Assembly: GCA_902801175.1 (NCBI GenBank)
Contig: CADCHF010000009.1
Span: 32,495-96,494 of the forward strand
Origin: an uncultured Coriobacteriaceae bacterium
GTDB lineage: Bacteria > Actinomycetota > Coriobacteriia > Coriobacteriales > Atopobiaceae
Direction of reading: 5' to 3'
DNA length: 64,000 nucleotides
Below the pieces are notes generated by a model. That model was not told the origin of the DNA, made no database searches, and saw nothing but the letters and a program-made list of their open reading frames with translations. Made by a program: the position numbers and the translations under genes. This document shows, in pieces, positions 52,645 through 60,608 of this stretch (positions are counted from its first letter, which is position 1; each line of letters starts with the position of its first letter).

Positions 52645-53217
52645 ATGGGACGGGGTGCAAACAGGCGACACACGTGCAGGCGCGAGCCTGTTGTTGCCCT
52701 GGTGCTGGTGGCGCTTGTGGCCCTCTTGGCTGCCGGCCTCTTCATGCGGAAGGACGGTGAGGAGAGGGGTCCGGCTGATACCCGCGCCTTAAGTGAGGAG
52801 ATGGCACAAGACCCTCAAGATGGCGGCCGAAGGCCGTCAGGTGAGGCTGCAGAAGATGGCTCGAGCGATGTGCCTGTAGATGCATTGCGGGGCCAGGGTC
52901 CTGTGGGACTTGTGTCGCAGTTCATCTCTGGCAAAGAGGTCTCGGTGACCAGTGAGGAGGGAGAGGTGCCACAAGTGGCAGGGCAACTGCTGCAGAGCTA
53001 TAAGGACCGGGGGGACTGCGTGCTCGCCCAGGCCGGTTACCTCGACTTGTTTGGGTCTGTTTGGGGTTGCGTCATCAACGGTGGCAGCTGGGTTGACGTG
53101 TGCCTGGTGAGCGATGCGGGTGGCGGTGAGAGCCACCTGAGCGTGGTCCACCTCGATGCCAAAGACGTTGCCGCCGAGCTGTTGGGAGGAAATGCAAATG
53201 ACGGAGGGCGACCATGA
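52645..53217 (+). CDS. Tad-locus membrane protein of unknown function
   Basis: A 190-residue protein beginning on the base after the flp stop. It has an N-terminal membrane helix (VVALVLVALVALLAAGLFM, about 16-34), a charged low-complexity linker (to about 80) and a soluble domain (LVSQFISGKEVSV... LDLFGSVWGCVINGGSWVDVCLV). Its place between flp and the pseudopilin genes suggests a role in pilus assembly or length control. I recognise no family. Its end overlaps the next gene. Confidence 0.65.
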   Translation: MGRGANRRHTCRREPVVALVLVALVALLAAGLFMRKDGEERGPADTRALSEEMAQDPQDGGRRPSGEAAEDGSSDVPVDALRGQGPVGLVSQFISGKEVSVTSEEGEVPQVAGQLLQSYKDRGDCVLAQAGYLDLFGSVWGCVINGGSWVDVCLVSDAGGGESHLSVVHLDAKDVAAELLGGNANDGGRP

Positions 53218-53452
53218 GGACTCTTTGGAAGGAAGCGGCGGGAGCTGCGTGTGCGAGCGGCATGAGCGGGGCCAGTCGACCGTTGAATACGCACTGGTAT
53301 TGCTGGCATTTCTGTCGATGTCGATTGCCCTTGCAGCCATGTGGCACGCAGGAAGAGACGGAAGGCTTCTCAACCTTGCCGTTGGGGCATCGTCACATCA
53401 GCTCGGTGGAAGCGATCCTCTTGGGGCAGCGCGTGACCTCGCCCTGTTCTAG
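53198..53452 (+). CDS. TadE/Flp-like pseudopilin
   Basis: An 84-residue protein with a prepilin-type motif, RG|QSTVEYALVLLAFLSM, Glu at +5 and Tyr at +6, then one membrane helix and a short tail. ATG 53198 has GGGAGGA 7 bases upstream, which decides it over ATG 53192. It overlaps the preceding gene by 20 bases. It is likely a minor pilin or pseudopilin of the Tad apparatus. Confidence 0.75.
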   Translation: MTEGDHEDSLEGSGGSCVCERHERGQSTVEYALVLLAFLSMSIALAAMWHAGRDGRLLNLAVGASSHQLGGSDPLGAARDLALF

Positions 53453-53987
53453 CGCCCGTGGCAACGCAGGACGGGACCCGTCTTTGGCCGGGGTGCGCGA
53501 GCGGCAGAGTCTGATAGCTGGTGTGGACCGATCGCAGCGGGGCCAGGCAACCGTTGAGGCGGCAGCGATTCTTCCTGCGGTGAGCTTGGTCCTTGCCCTT
53601 CTGCTGCAGCCGGTTTGCCTTTCCTACACGAGGGCGGTCATGCATGAGGCGGCTGCGGAGTGTGCGCGTGCGTCGGCTACGGCCTACGGAGGCGACACCG
53701 GTGCCTGCAGCGAGTTTGCCCTGCGGAGGCTTGCCGCAGTTCCCGAAGTCGCACTCTTTCATGTGGGAGGGAAGTCTGACTGGGAGGTGACGATCAACAG
53801 AACCGAGAAGCATTCGGAAGTGCTCATTAGGGGACATGCTCGACCGCTACCGCTAATGGGGGCGGTCATGGCGCTTGCTGGGCAGAGCGATGGACGGGGA
53901 ATCTTGCTCGAGGCACGGGTGTCAGAGGACACACGTCCAGAATGGTTAGAGGGAAGCTATGCAGACTGGCAGTCAATTTGGGAATAG
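53433..53987 (+). CDS. TadE-like pseudopilin (start uncertain)
   Basis: The frame contains RG|QATVEAAAILPAVSLVLALL, a prepilin-like site with Glu at +5. A membrane helix and a domain of about 130 residues follow (AECARASATAYGG... LRRLAAVPEVALF). No strong ribosome site exists. GTG 53433 (overlapping the previous stop by 20 bases) and later GTGs at 53493 and 53523 are all possible; the frame is open further upstream but only as shadow of the previous gene. It resembles TadE/TadF-type proteins exported by the Tad system. It overlaps the next gene by 29 bases. Confidence 0.7.
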   Translation: MTSPCSSARGNAGRDPSLAGVRERQSLIAGVDRSQRGQATVEAAAILPAVSLVLALLLQPVCLSYTRAVMHEAAAECARASATAYGGDTGACSEFALRRLAAVPEVALFHVGGKSDWEVTINRTEKHSEVLIRGHARPLPLMGAVMALAGQSDGRGILLEARVSEDTRPEWLEGSYADWQSIWE

Positions 53988-56025
53988 GCGGCCACCGCTC
54001 GTGCTTAGGTGGTGCCGCATTGAGTCCTTCGTGCGCGATGACGGGGGATACACCACGCTTGCCATGGCGTTGGCGCTCCTGGTGAGCGTCACGATGATCT
54101 TTGGCATGGCTGCCGCGCAATGGTCGCTCGCTCGTTCTGCCGACGTGCAAGAGGTTGCCGATGCGGCGGCAATGGCGGGCGAAAACGGTGTGGCTGCCTT
54201 CTCGACGGTCGCCCAGACCCTCGATGCCTGCGTGCTCACGATGGGTCTCACGGGAACCATTGTCTGCGGGGCCGGCTTGGTGGTTGCCGCGATACCGCCG
54301 CTTGAGGGGTATGCGGCGACCATTATGGATACGGGCAAAAAGATACTGAGTGCAAGACGTGACTTTGCGGGCTCGTCTGCCAAGGGACTCAAGGAGCTTG
54401 AGGACGCGCTGCCAGCGCTGATCATGGCAAACTCGGCGTCGTGCGTCTCTGCCAACTCCCGCAACGGCGTGCGCTATGTGGGCATGGCCGTACCCTTCCC
54501 GCAGGAGTCCAAGTCGGACTACTCCTTCCTTAAGAATGATGTCGACCCATCAAAGATGGACGAGAGCGCAAAGGAGCTTTCCAAGGCGTCGGGCGATGCC
54601 CAGGATGCAAGGGATCGCGTGGACGCTGCCAAGGAGCGTGCTTGGCGAGCCGACAACGTCAACGACCCCATGTGCATGCACAGCCGTGCAGAGACGCTCG
54701 CGGGGCTTGGCGGTTCGCTCAACCCCTCCTATCCCTCGCCAGATGCGTGGGAGTTTGAGTACGCCCGCCTGCGGACGCGCAACTATTACGCTCGACGTTA
54801 CTCGCAGGAGAGCTTTGCAGGCGGCAGCGTCGACGAGCTCCAGCGCTCGGCTGCGCGCAAGCAGTTCTATGGCTATGCCTATGAGGCTGTGGGGCGAATG
54901 AGCTGCGTGGACAGCAAGGATACGGTGCATATGGACCTCTGGGAGCTTCCGCACAACACCGATATGGTGCGAGATACAAGGCTCTACACCGATGCGGTGT
55001 GGCCGTGTACCCAAGAGGAGGCCGGTTGCACGCTGCACTGCTCCCTCTCGTGCCCCGGGGCAACGGGTCCCTATCTTGGGAGCACCTCACTCTCGCAGGT
55101 TGATGTCGGCGGAGCCTTGCTTTGCGAGACCTGCCGAATGGATGCGCATGCAATGGGAAACGTGGCAAGCGCGTCGACCAACATCGACAACGGCTACGAG
55201 CATTACTGGCGCATTGTGGTGGACGCCTCCAAGGACTATGAGGCAGCCCGAAAGGACCAGATCGAGGCGGAGAAAGAGATGCAGGATGCTGCGGATGAGG
55301 GTTCCGATGCGTTTGACAAGGCCATGGAGGCGCTCAAGGTCGATCGACCAAAGCTGTGCCCACCAGGTGCCTATGGGTGTGTTGGTGTGGTGGCAAGGCC
55401 ACAAACCATGTCAACACCAACGGAGCTGACCTCGGCGTTTGTTGCTGGAGTCGAGCTGCCGCGTGGGGCTGCCGTTTCTGCGGCAACGCTTGCTCCCGAT
55501 CAAACGACGGAGCGAAACACGGTTCTCGCACGTGCCTTCGACGGCTTGCGGGGTGGCGAAGGGTCACTCGTTCTCAACCTGGTGGGTAGCGTCACGGGAC
55601 TCTGGAGCGACCTCTTGGTGGGGTACGGCTCGGCCTACGGGAGCATGGAGAAGACAGGGAGTCGCTTCTTGGATGGTATCGAGGGGCTGGGAGGTGAGAA
55701 GGTGGCCACATGGCTCAAGAAGAAGGTGTCGGAGACCGTTGAGACTGCCGGTCTTGAGCCCGCTGACCTGCGCCTGCGCAAACCTGTCCTAGTAAACAGC
55801 CAGACCGTTCTGGACAAGGCTGGGTACACAACGCTGGGCAAGGCCCGAGAGGTGATCCAACAGCTGCCCACGAGTCCCGAGGAGCTTGTTGCGCTCATGC
55901 GGAGCAAGGTGCAGGAGCGTCTTGGCGAGGGGCCGGTGACTGTTGCCGAGATTCCTGTTCCAGGGCTTGAGGGCGTCAAAATTCCCCTCACGCTCGACCT
56001 CTCTCGACTGGGGGCGGTCTCATGA
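53959..56025 (+). CDS. TadG-like large pilus-associated protein
   Basis: A 688-residue protein with an N-terminal anchor helix after a short basic segment (DDGGYTTLAMALALLVSVTMIFGMAAAQW). The helix carries the ARSADVQEVADAAAMAG stretch typical of TadG/Flp-associated proteins. A long extracellular part contains many Cys residues, coiled-coil-like segments (about 195-235 and 420-450) and a second hydrophobic stretch near 100-120. Unlike classical TadG, no von Willebrand A motif is visible. It probably sits at the pilus base or tip. It overlaps the genes on both sides (29 and 4 bases), so it is cotranslated. Confidence 0.7.
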   Translation: MQTGSQFGNRRPPLVLRWCRIESFVRDDGGYTTLAMALALLVSVTMIFGMAAAQWSLARSADVQEVADAAAMAGENGVAAFSTVAQTLDACVLTMGLTGTIVCGAGLVVAAIPPLEGYAATIMDTGKKILSARRDFAGSSAKGLKELEDALPALIMANSASCVSANSRNGVRYVGMAVPFPQESKSDYSFLKNDVDPSKMDESAKELSKASGDAQDARDRVDAAKERAWRADNVNDPMCMHSRAETLAGLGGSLNPSYPSPDAWEFEYARLRTRNYYARRYSQESFAGGSVDELQRSAARKQFYGYAYEAVGRMSCVDSKDTVHMDLWELPHNTDMVRDTRLYTDAVWPCTQEEAGCTLHCSLSCPGATGPYLGSTSLSQVDVGGALLCETCRMDAHAMGNVASASTNIDNGYEHYWRIVVDASKDYEAARKDQIEAEKEMQDAADEGSDAFDKAMEALKVDRPKLCPPGAYGCVGVVARPQTMSTPTELTSAFVAGVELPRGAAVSAATLAPDQTTERNTVLARAFDGLRGGEGSLVLNLVGSVTGLWSDLLVGYGSAYGSMEKTGSRFLDGIEGLGGEKVATWLKKKVSETVETAGLEPADLRLRKPVLVNSQTVLDKAGYTTLGKAREVIQQLPTSPEELVALMRSKVQERLGEGPVTVAEIPVPGLEGVKIPLTLDLSRLGAVS

Positions 56026-56504
56026 TTGCGTCCGTGGCGAGTGAGGGAAGGGTCAGTCGTGGTCAGATGGTCGTGGAGTTTGCAGCCTTGATGCCTGTGG
56101 TCATTGTGGTCGCCCTTGTGGTCTTCAATCTCTGTCGCTTTGTCGAGGCGTGCGCAGCCTTTGACAGGATCGCGCTTGACTCGGTCATCTCGCAGGGGGT
56201 GTCACCACCGGGAGAACAGAGCGCCCTTGCATCGGCCGGGCAGGTCGAGTCTCACATAAAGAGTGCGCTTGACATGCGGTCGTGCGAGGTCAGCGTGGCA
56301 GTGAGCGGAGCTGAGCCAGTGGGCATTGGCGAAGGGCTGACCTTTCCCGTGTCGCCGCTTCTTGCCACCTACACCTGCACGCTCAAGTACCACCCATGGC
56401 CAGGATCGTTTGTGATTGCTGGCGTTGCGTTCAGCCCGCCTGTCACGCTCACGCACGTGCGGAGCCTAACGGTCGATCGCTTTAGGCCAGGGGTGGTGGT
56501 CTAG
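56022..56504 (+). CDS. TadE-like pseudopilin
   Basis: A 160-residue protein with SRG|QMVVEFAALMPVVIVVALVVFN. This is the TadE signature of a prepilin-like site with Glu at +5 followed by a long membrane helix, and then a soluble C-terminal domain. It overlaps the TadG-like gene by 4 bases (ATGA) and is followed directly by the DUF192 gene. It is the fourth protein in the operon with the G|Q..(V/T)E processing motif. Confidence 0.82.
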   Translation: MIASVASEGRVSRGQMVVEFAALMPVVIVVALVVFNLCRFVEACAAFDRIALDSVISQGVSPPGEQSALASAGQVESHIKSALDMRSCEVSVAVSGAEPVGIGEGLTFPVSPLLATYTCTLKYHPWPGSFVIAGVAFSPPVTLTHVRSLTVDRFRPGVVV

Positions 56505-56891
56505 ATGGCAGAACTGTTGATGCGGGTTAAGGGATCGGCTGGCAGCGCGATGGCCTTTCGTAGGCTGAGCGGACCGCTGGAGCGTCTACGAGGGCTTTTG
56601 TTCACCAAGAGAGACGCCGCGCCGGTTGCTCTCATGCGCTGTGCGAGCGTGCATACCTTTGGAATGGCCTATCCCATCGACATTGCCTTTGTGGGTCAAG
56701 GTGGGGTGGTGCTCGAGACGCGTACTGCCGTTGGACCCGGCAAGGTGCTGTCCAACGGGCGTGCGGCGATGGTCTGCGAGCGGCCCCATACGGAGGCCCC
56801 GTGGCTGTACCCAGGACAAAGAGTAGAGGTCAAGACTATAGAGGGGAGTGGGAGATGCAGTCGGAGTTGCAACGAGAGCAAAGAAACGTGA
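56505..56891 (+). CDS. DUF192 family protein
   Basis: A 128-residue protein with the DUF192 core: LMRCASVHTFGMAYPIDIAF (about residues 44-63) and VLSNGRAAMVCERP. It starts on the base after the TadE-like stop and overlaps the FHA gene by 37 bases. DUF192 proteins are often found with secretion genes and have no agreed function. There is no signal peptide, so it is probably cytoplasmic. Confidence 0.8.
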   Translation: MAELLMRVKGSAGSAMAFRRLSGPLERLRGLLFTKRDAAPVALMRCASVHTFGMAYPIDIAFVGQGGVVLETRTAVGPGKVLSNGRAAMVCERPHTEAPWLYPGQRVEVKTIEGSGRCSRSCNESKET

Positions 56892-57631
56892 TGTCACAGA
56901 CCCAAAGGAGCAAGTACGTGTTTGCCGGGCGCCCTGTGGAGACACCAGAGGACGCCCAGACCAAGGTGTGTCCCCGCTGCGGGGCGGTGCTCTTTGCCGA
57001 TATGGACGTCTGCTATGGGTGCCTGTACGATTTCACACGCGACAGTGCTGGCTGGCATGGAACTGTGGCCGGTGGCTTTGCTGGCAAGCCAGAGCTCACC
57101 GCACAGGTGCCGCTTGTGGATGACTCCCTCGATACCATAGCTATCGACGAGATCGATGACGAGGACGATAGCGACGGCGCTGTGGGGGAGCGGCGTGCTG
57201 CGGTCGATGAGGCACCGTCCGCCCAAAAGCCGCGTCATCGTCGCAGCAGCACGAGCGAGGGTGATTCCGCCGATTCAACCCTGGACCTTTCATCGGCCGT
57301 GACCGCTGCTGGTGAGAGCGCGGGCGGGCTGTCGGTGCTTATTAGCTCACCGACCATGCGCGTGTGCGTGCCTGTTCCCGAGCAGGGGCTTCTCGTCGGG
57401 CGCGACGAATCGAATGACATCGTGTTGCGGTCGCGCACGGTTTCGCGCAATCACCTGCGGCTTGTGCCACAGGGTCGCTCGCTTGCCGTCGAGGACCTAG
57501 GGGCTACCAACCCGGCAATGCTCCTTGGCGCCCCCATAGGACAGCAGTCTCAGATAGGGCCAGGACAGTCTGTGGCCATCTGTGACACGACCCTCACGGT
57601 AGTTGGCAAGAGGGAATCACCCAAACTGTAA
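56855..57631 (+). CDS. FHA-domain protein with zinc-ribbon N-terminus
   Basis: A 258-residue cytoplasmic protein. A zinc-ribbon-like CPRCGAVLFADMDVCYGC lies at about 38-55. An acidic, flexible linker (about 85-160) leads to a C-terminal forkhead-associated domain (about 165-250) with GRDESNDIVLRSRTVSRNHLRL. This carries the Arg, Ser and Asn-His residues that bind phosphothreonine. ATG 56855 follows AGGGGAG; ATG 56891 is an alternative. Its place at the end of the Tad operon suggests control of pilus assembly by a Ser/Thr kinase, though no kinase gene is in the window. Confidence 0.85.
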   Translation: MQSELQREQRNVMSQTQRSKYVFAGRPVETPEDAQTKVCPRCGAVLFADMDVCYGCLYDFTRDSAGWHGTVAGGFAGKPELTAQVPLVDDSLDTIAIDEIDDEDDSDGAVGERRAAVDEAPSAQKPRHRRSSTSEGDSADSTLDLSSAVTAAGESAGGLSVLISSPTMRVCVPVPEQGLLVGRDESNDIVLRSRTVSRNHLRLVPQGRSLAVEDLGATNPAMLLGAPIGQQSQIGPGQSVAICDTTLTVVGKRESPKL

Positions 57632-57664
57632 TGTCAGCGGAACTATAGGGCAGGTTCTGCTCTG

Positions 57665-57700
57665 CTATCCTCATCTCAGGCGTCAGGACGGCGCCTGAGA
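57665..57700 (+). promoter_or_regulatory. Possible -10 box and hairpin before the second DUF2207 gene
   Basis: TATCCT at 57665-57670 (in TGCTATCCT, an extended -10) precedes a 9-bp hairpin, TCTCAGGCG (57674-57682) with CGCCTGAGA (57692-57700). The hairpin would lie at the very 5' end of the transcript, before GGAAGGGG. Confidence 0.35.
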
Positions 57701-57714
57701 TGGAAGGGGTTTGC

Positions 57715-59679
57715 ATGCTATTTCGTTTACCTGTGCGCAAGGCCTCACGCGGCATGGGCATCTTTGCCCTGCTTGCTCTGGTCATGGCCCTTATGGTCTG
57801 CGGGCTAACTCCACGCCTGGCCTTTGCCGACAGGTCCTACACGATAGACCAGGTCGACATCGAGGCAACTGTGAACCCCGACGGCTCCGTTGACGTGCTG
57901 GAGTATAGGACGTTCGACTTTGACGGCCAGTTCAACGGCGTCTACTGGAAGATACCCACCGGCACTTATGGCAGCCGCGAGATCGAAACCTCCGTAACTG
58001 CTGTTGGCGAGATCGTTGGCGGCGAGTTCGTGTCTTTTGCGGAAAGCTACGACGGAGAGAACCATACCTGCGAGCTGAGAGACTATGGCAGCTACATCGA
58101 GGTCAAGCTCTACTCTCGTCACTCTGACGAGAGCGCCGTCTTTGTCATTGGGTATACCGACACAAATCTGGCTGCGCGCTACGATGATGTGTCCGAGCTT
58201 TACTGGAAGTTCGTCTCTGACGGATGGGACGAGGAGTCCAGGAACGTGACCTGCACGATTCATCTGCCCGTGCCAGATGGCAAGAAGGTCGAGCCGGAGG
58301 AGAACGTGCGCGCCTGGGGCCATGGTCCGCTCGACGGCAACGTGAGCTTTGACGGCAACGACGTGGTCTATACCGCTCCCGGCGTTGGCAGCTCCGAGTT
58401 TGCAGAGGCCCGCATCACCTTCCCAACCGACTGGCTAAGCGAGGCCTCGTCGCTGGGCGGACGCGTGCTGCAGGACATTCTTGCGGAGGAGCAGCAATGG
58501 GCCGATGAGGCAAACGCTCGCAGGCATCGCGCCAAGGTCATAACCTATGGAGGCGCAGCCGCCGGAGTGCTGGCCACGCTGGGTATGATCGTCGCCGCGA
58601 TTGCGCTCTTCATACGCAATCGCAGACAGAACAAGCCCGTATTTGACGACAAGTACTTCCGCGATGTCCCCTCGTCCGACCATCCAGCTGTTCTTGGGGC
58701 GCTTTGGAATGGAGGCGAGCCCGACAGTGCCGCTTTCACGGCGTCTCTCATGCGCCTCACCGACCTTGGCCTCATTGATCTTGACCTGGTCACCGTCCAG
58801 GAGAGGGGCCTTTTGGGATCGACCAAAACCTTCCAGGACTATCGTCTGACGCTCTCCCCCAAGGCCAACGAGGTCGCACTTGACCCCATTGACGAAAAGG
58901 TCATCAACATGCTCTTCCGCACGGTATACCGTGCTCGCAAGGCGCGTGAGGGCGAAAACGCAGGCGAAGTCAGCATCCTGTTCTCTGACCTGGAGAAGGT
59001 CGCTAAGAAGCACCCGCAACGGTTTGAAGATGCGTATGACCGCTGGAAGGACAAGGTCATCGACGAGGTGTCCCGGCGAATGTTCTTCATATCGGGGGAG
59101 AGGACCTTCGTGGGTGCCGTCATTGCCATGGGGGTACTCGACCTTGTCCTCATGATTGCGTCGTTCATTCTCCTCGCCGCAACCGAGGCCTGGAAGATAT
59201 ATGTCCCGCTCTTGCTCCTGCAGGCTCTTGCTCTTGGTTTGATGATCTTCCTTGGCTCCAAGATGACCTCGATCTCAGAGGAGGGCAGGGAGCTGAAGGC
59301 CAAGCTCAAGGCATTGAGGCGATGGCTCGAGGACTTTACTCGCCTTGGGGAGGCCGTGCCGAGGGACGTGGTTCTGTGGGACCGCCTTCTGGTGCTTGCA
59401 GTAGTTCTCGGCGTGGCCGATAAGGTCATCGAGCAGCTGATGGTTGCCGTGCCCGAAGTCCTCGCCGACCCTCGACTTGCGCGCACATACGGCTGGTACT
59501 ATCACAGCCCAGCCGGAAGGCCCTACGATCGCTTCACCACAAGCCATTCCTCTGCTCATCACGTGAGCGAAGCCAAGCTCGCATCCTCTTCCTCGAGTTC
59601 TGGCGGCGGCGGAGGCGGTGGCTTCTCCGGCGGCGGAGGCGGCGGCTTTGGCGGCGGCGGAGGCGGTGGCGCCTTCTAG
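57715..59679 (+). CDS. DUF2207-family membrane protein with poly-glycine tail (copy 2)
   Basis: A 654-residue paralogue of the protein at 24506. The signal peptide (about 1-39, ending CGLTPRLAFA) precedes the beta-rich extracellular DUF2207 domain. A helix near 280-300 (VLATLGMIVAAIALFI) leads to FDDKYFRDVPSSDHPAVLGAL, a pair of helices near 465-515, the conserved LRRWLEDFTRLGEAVPRDVVLWDRLL block, and a Ser-rich then Gly-rich tail ending GGGGGGGAF. ATG 57715 has GGAAGGGG 5 bases upstream; ATG 57700 is inside a hairpin. It precedes the coiled-coil, VWA and TelA genes and may belong to the same envelope system. Confidence 0.85.
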   Translation: MLFRLPVRKASRGMGIFALLALVMALMVCGLTPRLAFADRSYTIDQVDIEATVNPDGSVDVLEYRTFDFDGQFNGVYWKIPTGTYGSREIETSVTAVGEIVGGEFVSFAESYDGENHTCELRDYGSYIEVKLYSRHSDESAVFVIGYTDTNLAARYDDVSELYWKFVSDGWDEESRNVTCTIHLPVPDGKKVEPEENVRAWGHGPLDGNVSFDGNDVVYTAPGVGSSEFAEARITFPTDWLSEASSLGGRVLQDILAEEQQWADEANARRHRAKVITYGGAAAGVLATLGMIVAAIALFIRNRRQNKPVFDDKYFRDVPSSDHPAVLGALWNGGEPDSAAFTASLMRLTDLGLIDLDLVTVQERGLLGSTKTFQDYRLTLSPKANEVALDPIDEKVINMLFRTVYRARKAREGENAGEVSILFSDLEKVAKKHPQRFEDAYDRWKDKVIDEVSRRMFFISGERTFVGAVIAMGVLDLVLMIASFILLAATEAWKIYVPLLLLQALALGLMIFLGSKMTSISEEGRELKAKLKALRRWLEDFTRLGEAVPRDVVLWDRLLVLAVVLGVADKVIEQLMVAVPEVLADPRLARTYGWYYHSPAGRPYDRFTTSHSSAHHVSEAKLASSSSSSGGGGGGGFSGGGGGGFGGGGGGGAF

Positions 59680-59831
59680 CGCTTGGTGCCGTGGCTGTGC
59701 TGCATGGCTGCCACCCATGGACCAACTACAGGCCTACGACGGGTTTGCATGTGACATGAATGCGTAGGGAGCTACTCCAGTGTGGGTAGAATATCAACCG
59801 TCTATGTCTGTGCTCTGCGTGAGGTTTGGTC

Positions 59832-60581
59832 ATGAGAAAGTACGTCCGACTGCTTGCGTCATACGCGGTCATCGCCATTACCGCCATGGTGCTCTATACG
59901 CCTTGGCTCGTTGGGCTAACTCCCTCTGACCCAAGCATTCTGCGCGCCGGCTTGTCGGTCATCTTTGGCATCATCCTTGTGGGTGGCTTTGGCGCTTCGA
60001 CTTATGCCTACCTGCACGAGCCCCAGTTTCGCCTGCTCGAGTCAGGCGAGGTGGACGATCCCGATGACGTCCTGCCCGAGCTGCGTGCCTTCTCGAGCCT
60101 GCCCACGGTTGGCCAATATGCCACCGAAGGCGTCAACCAGATCGAGACGATGGAGCGCCGACGCTCCCGTCTGTATCGGGTGATTGAGTCGACCTTTGGG
60201 GCCGAGAGCCTGAGTCACGACAAGTTTGCAGCCGTGATTGACTCTGCTGAGCGCACGTTGCTGCGCAACTGCGCATTGCTCGCAAACCGCATCCAGTCCT
60301 TTGACGTGGAGGGCTATCGCAAGGCGAGACGCCCGCGCCTGGGTGCGGGCACGGTTCACGAGGGACAGGCTGGCTCGCTTGAGGCGGAGCGAGCTGCCGT
60401 CTATCAGGATGCGCTGCAGGACATGCAGGAGGTCGTTGAGGCAAACGAGCGGCTTCTGCTCGAGATGGGCAAACTCGAGATGGAGCTCTCGGACCTTGAG
60501 TCCGACGACAACCGCGAAGGCAACACTCGCATGCTCGACGAGGTAAAGGACCTGCTCGAGCAGACGAAATACTATCGCTAG
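59832..60581 (+). CDS. Membrane-anchored coiled-coil protein (XpaC-like position)
   Basis: A 249-residue protein with two N-terminal membrane helices (about 8-28 and 40-60) and a long cytoplasmic helical part with heptad-like stretches (about 75-110 and 185-245). I recognise no certain family. Genes in this position before TelA often encode XpaC-like (5-bromo-4-chloroindolyl phosphate hydrolysis) proteins with the same layout. ATG 59832 follows GTGAGGT; a TTG at 59826 is an alternative. It is followed after 27 bases by the VWA gene. Confidence 0.6.
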   Translation: MRKYVRLLASYAVIAITAMVLYTPWLVGLTPSDPSILRAGLSVIFGIILVGGFGASTYAYLHEPQFRLLESGEVDDPDDVLPELRAFSSLPTVGQYATEGVNQIETMERRRSRLYRVIESTFGAESLSHDKFAAVIDSAERTLLRNCALLANRIQSFDVEGYRKARRPRLGAGTVHEGQAGSLEAERAAVYQDALQDMQEVVEANERLLLEMGKLEMELSDLESDDNREGNTRMLDEVKDLLEQTKYYR

Positions 60582-60608
60582 CACCAGAGCCCCTAACAAG
60601 GAGGAGTC

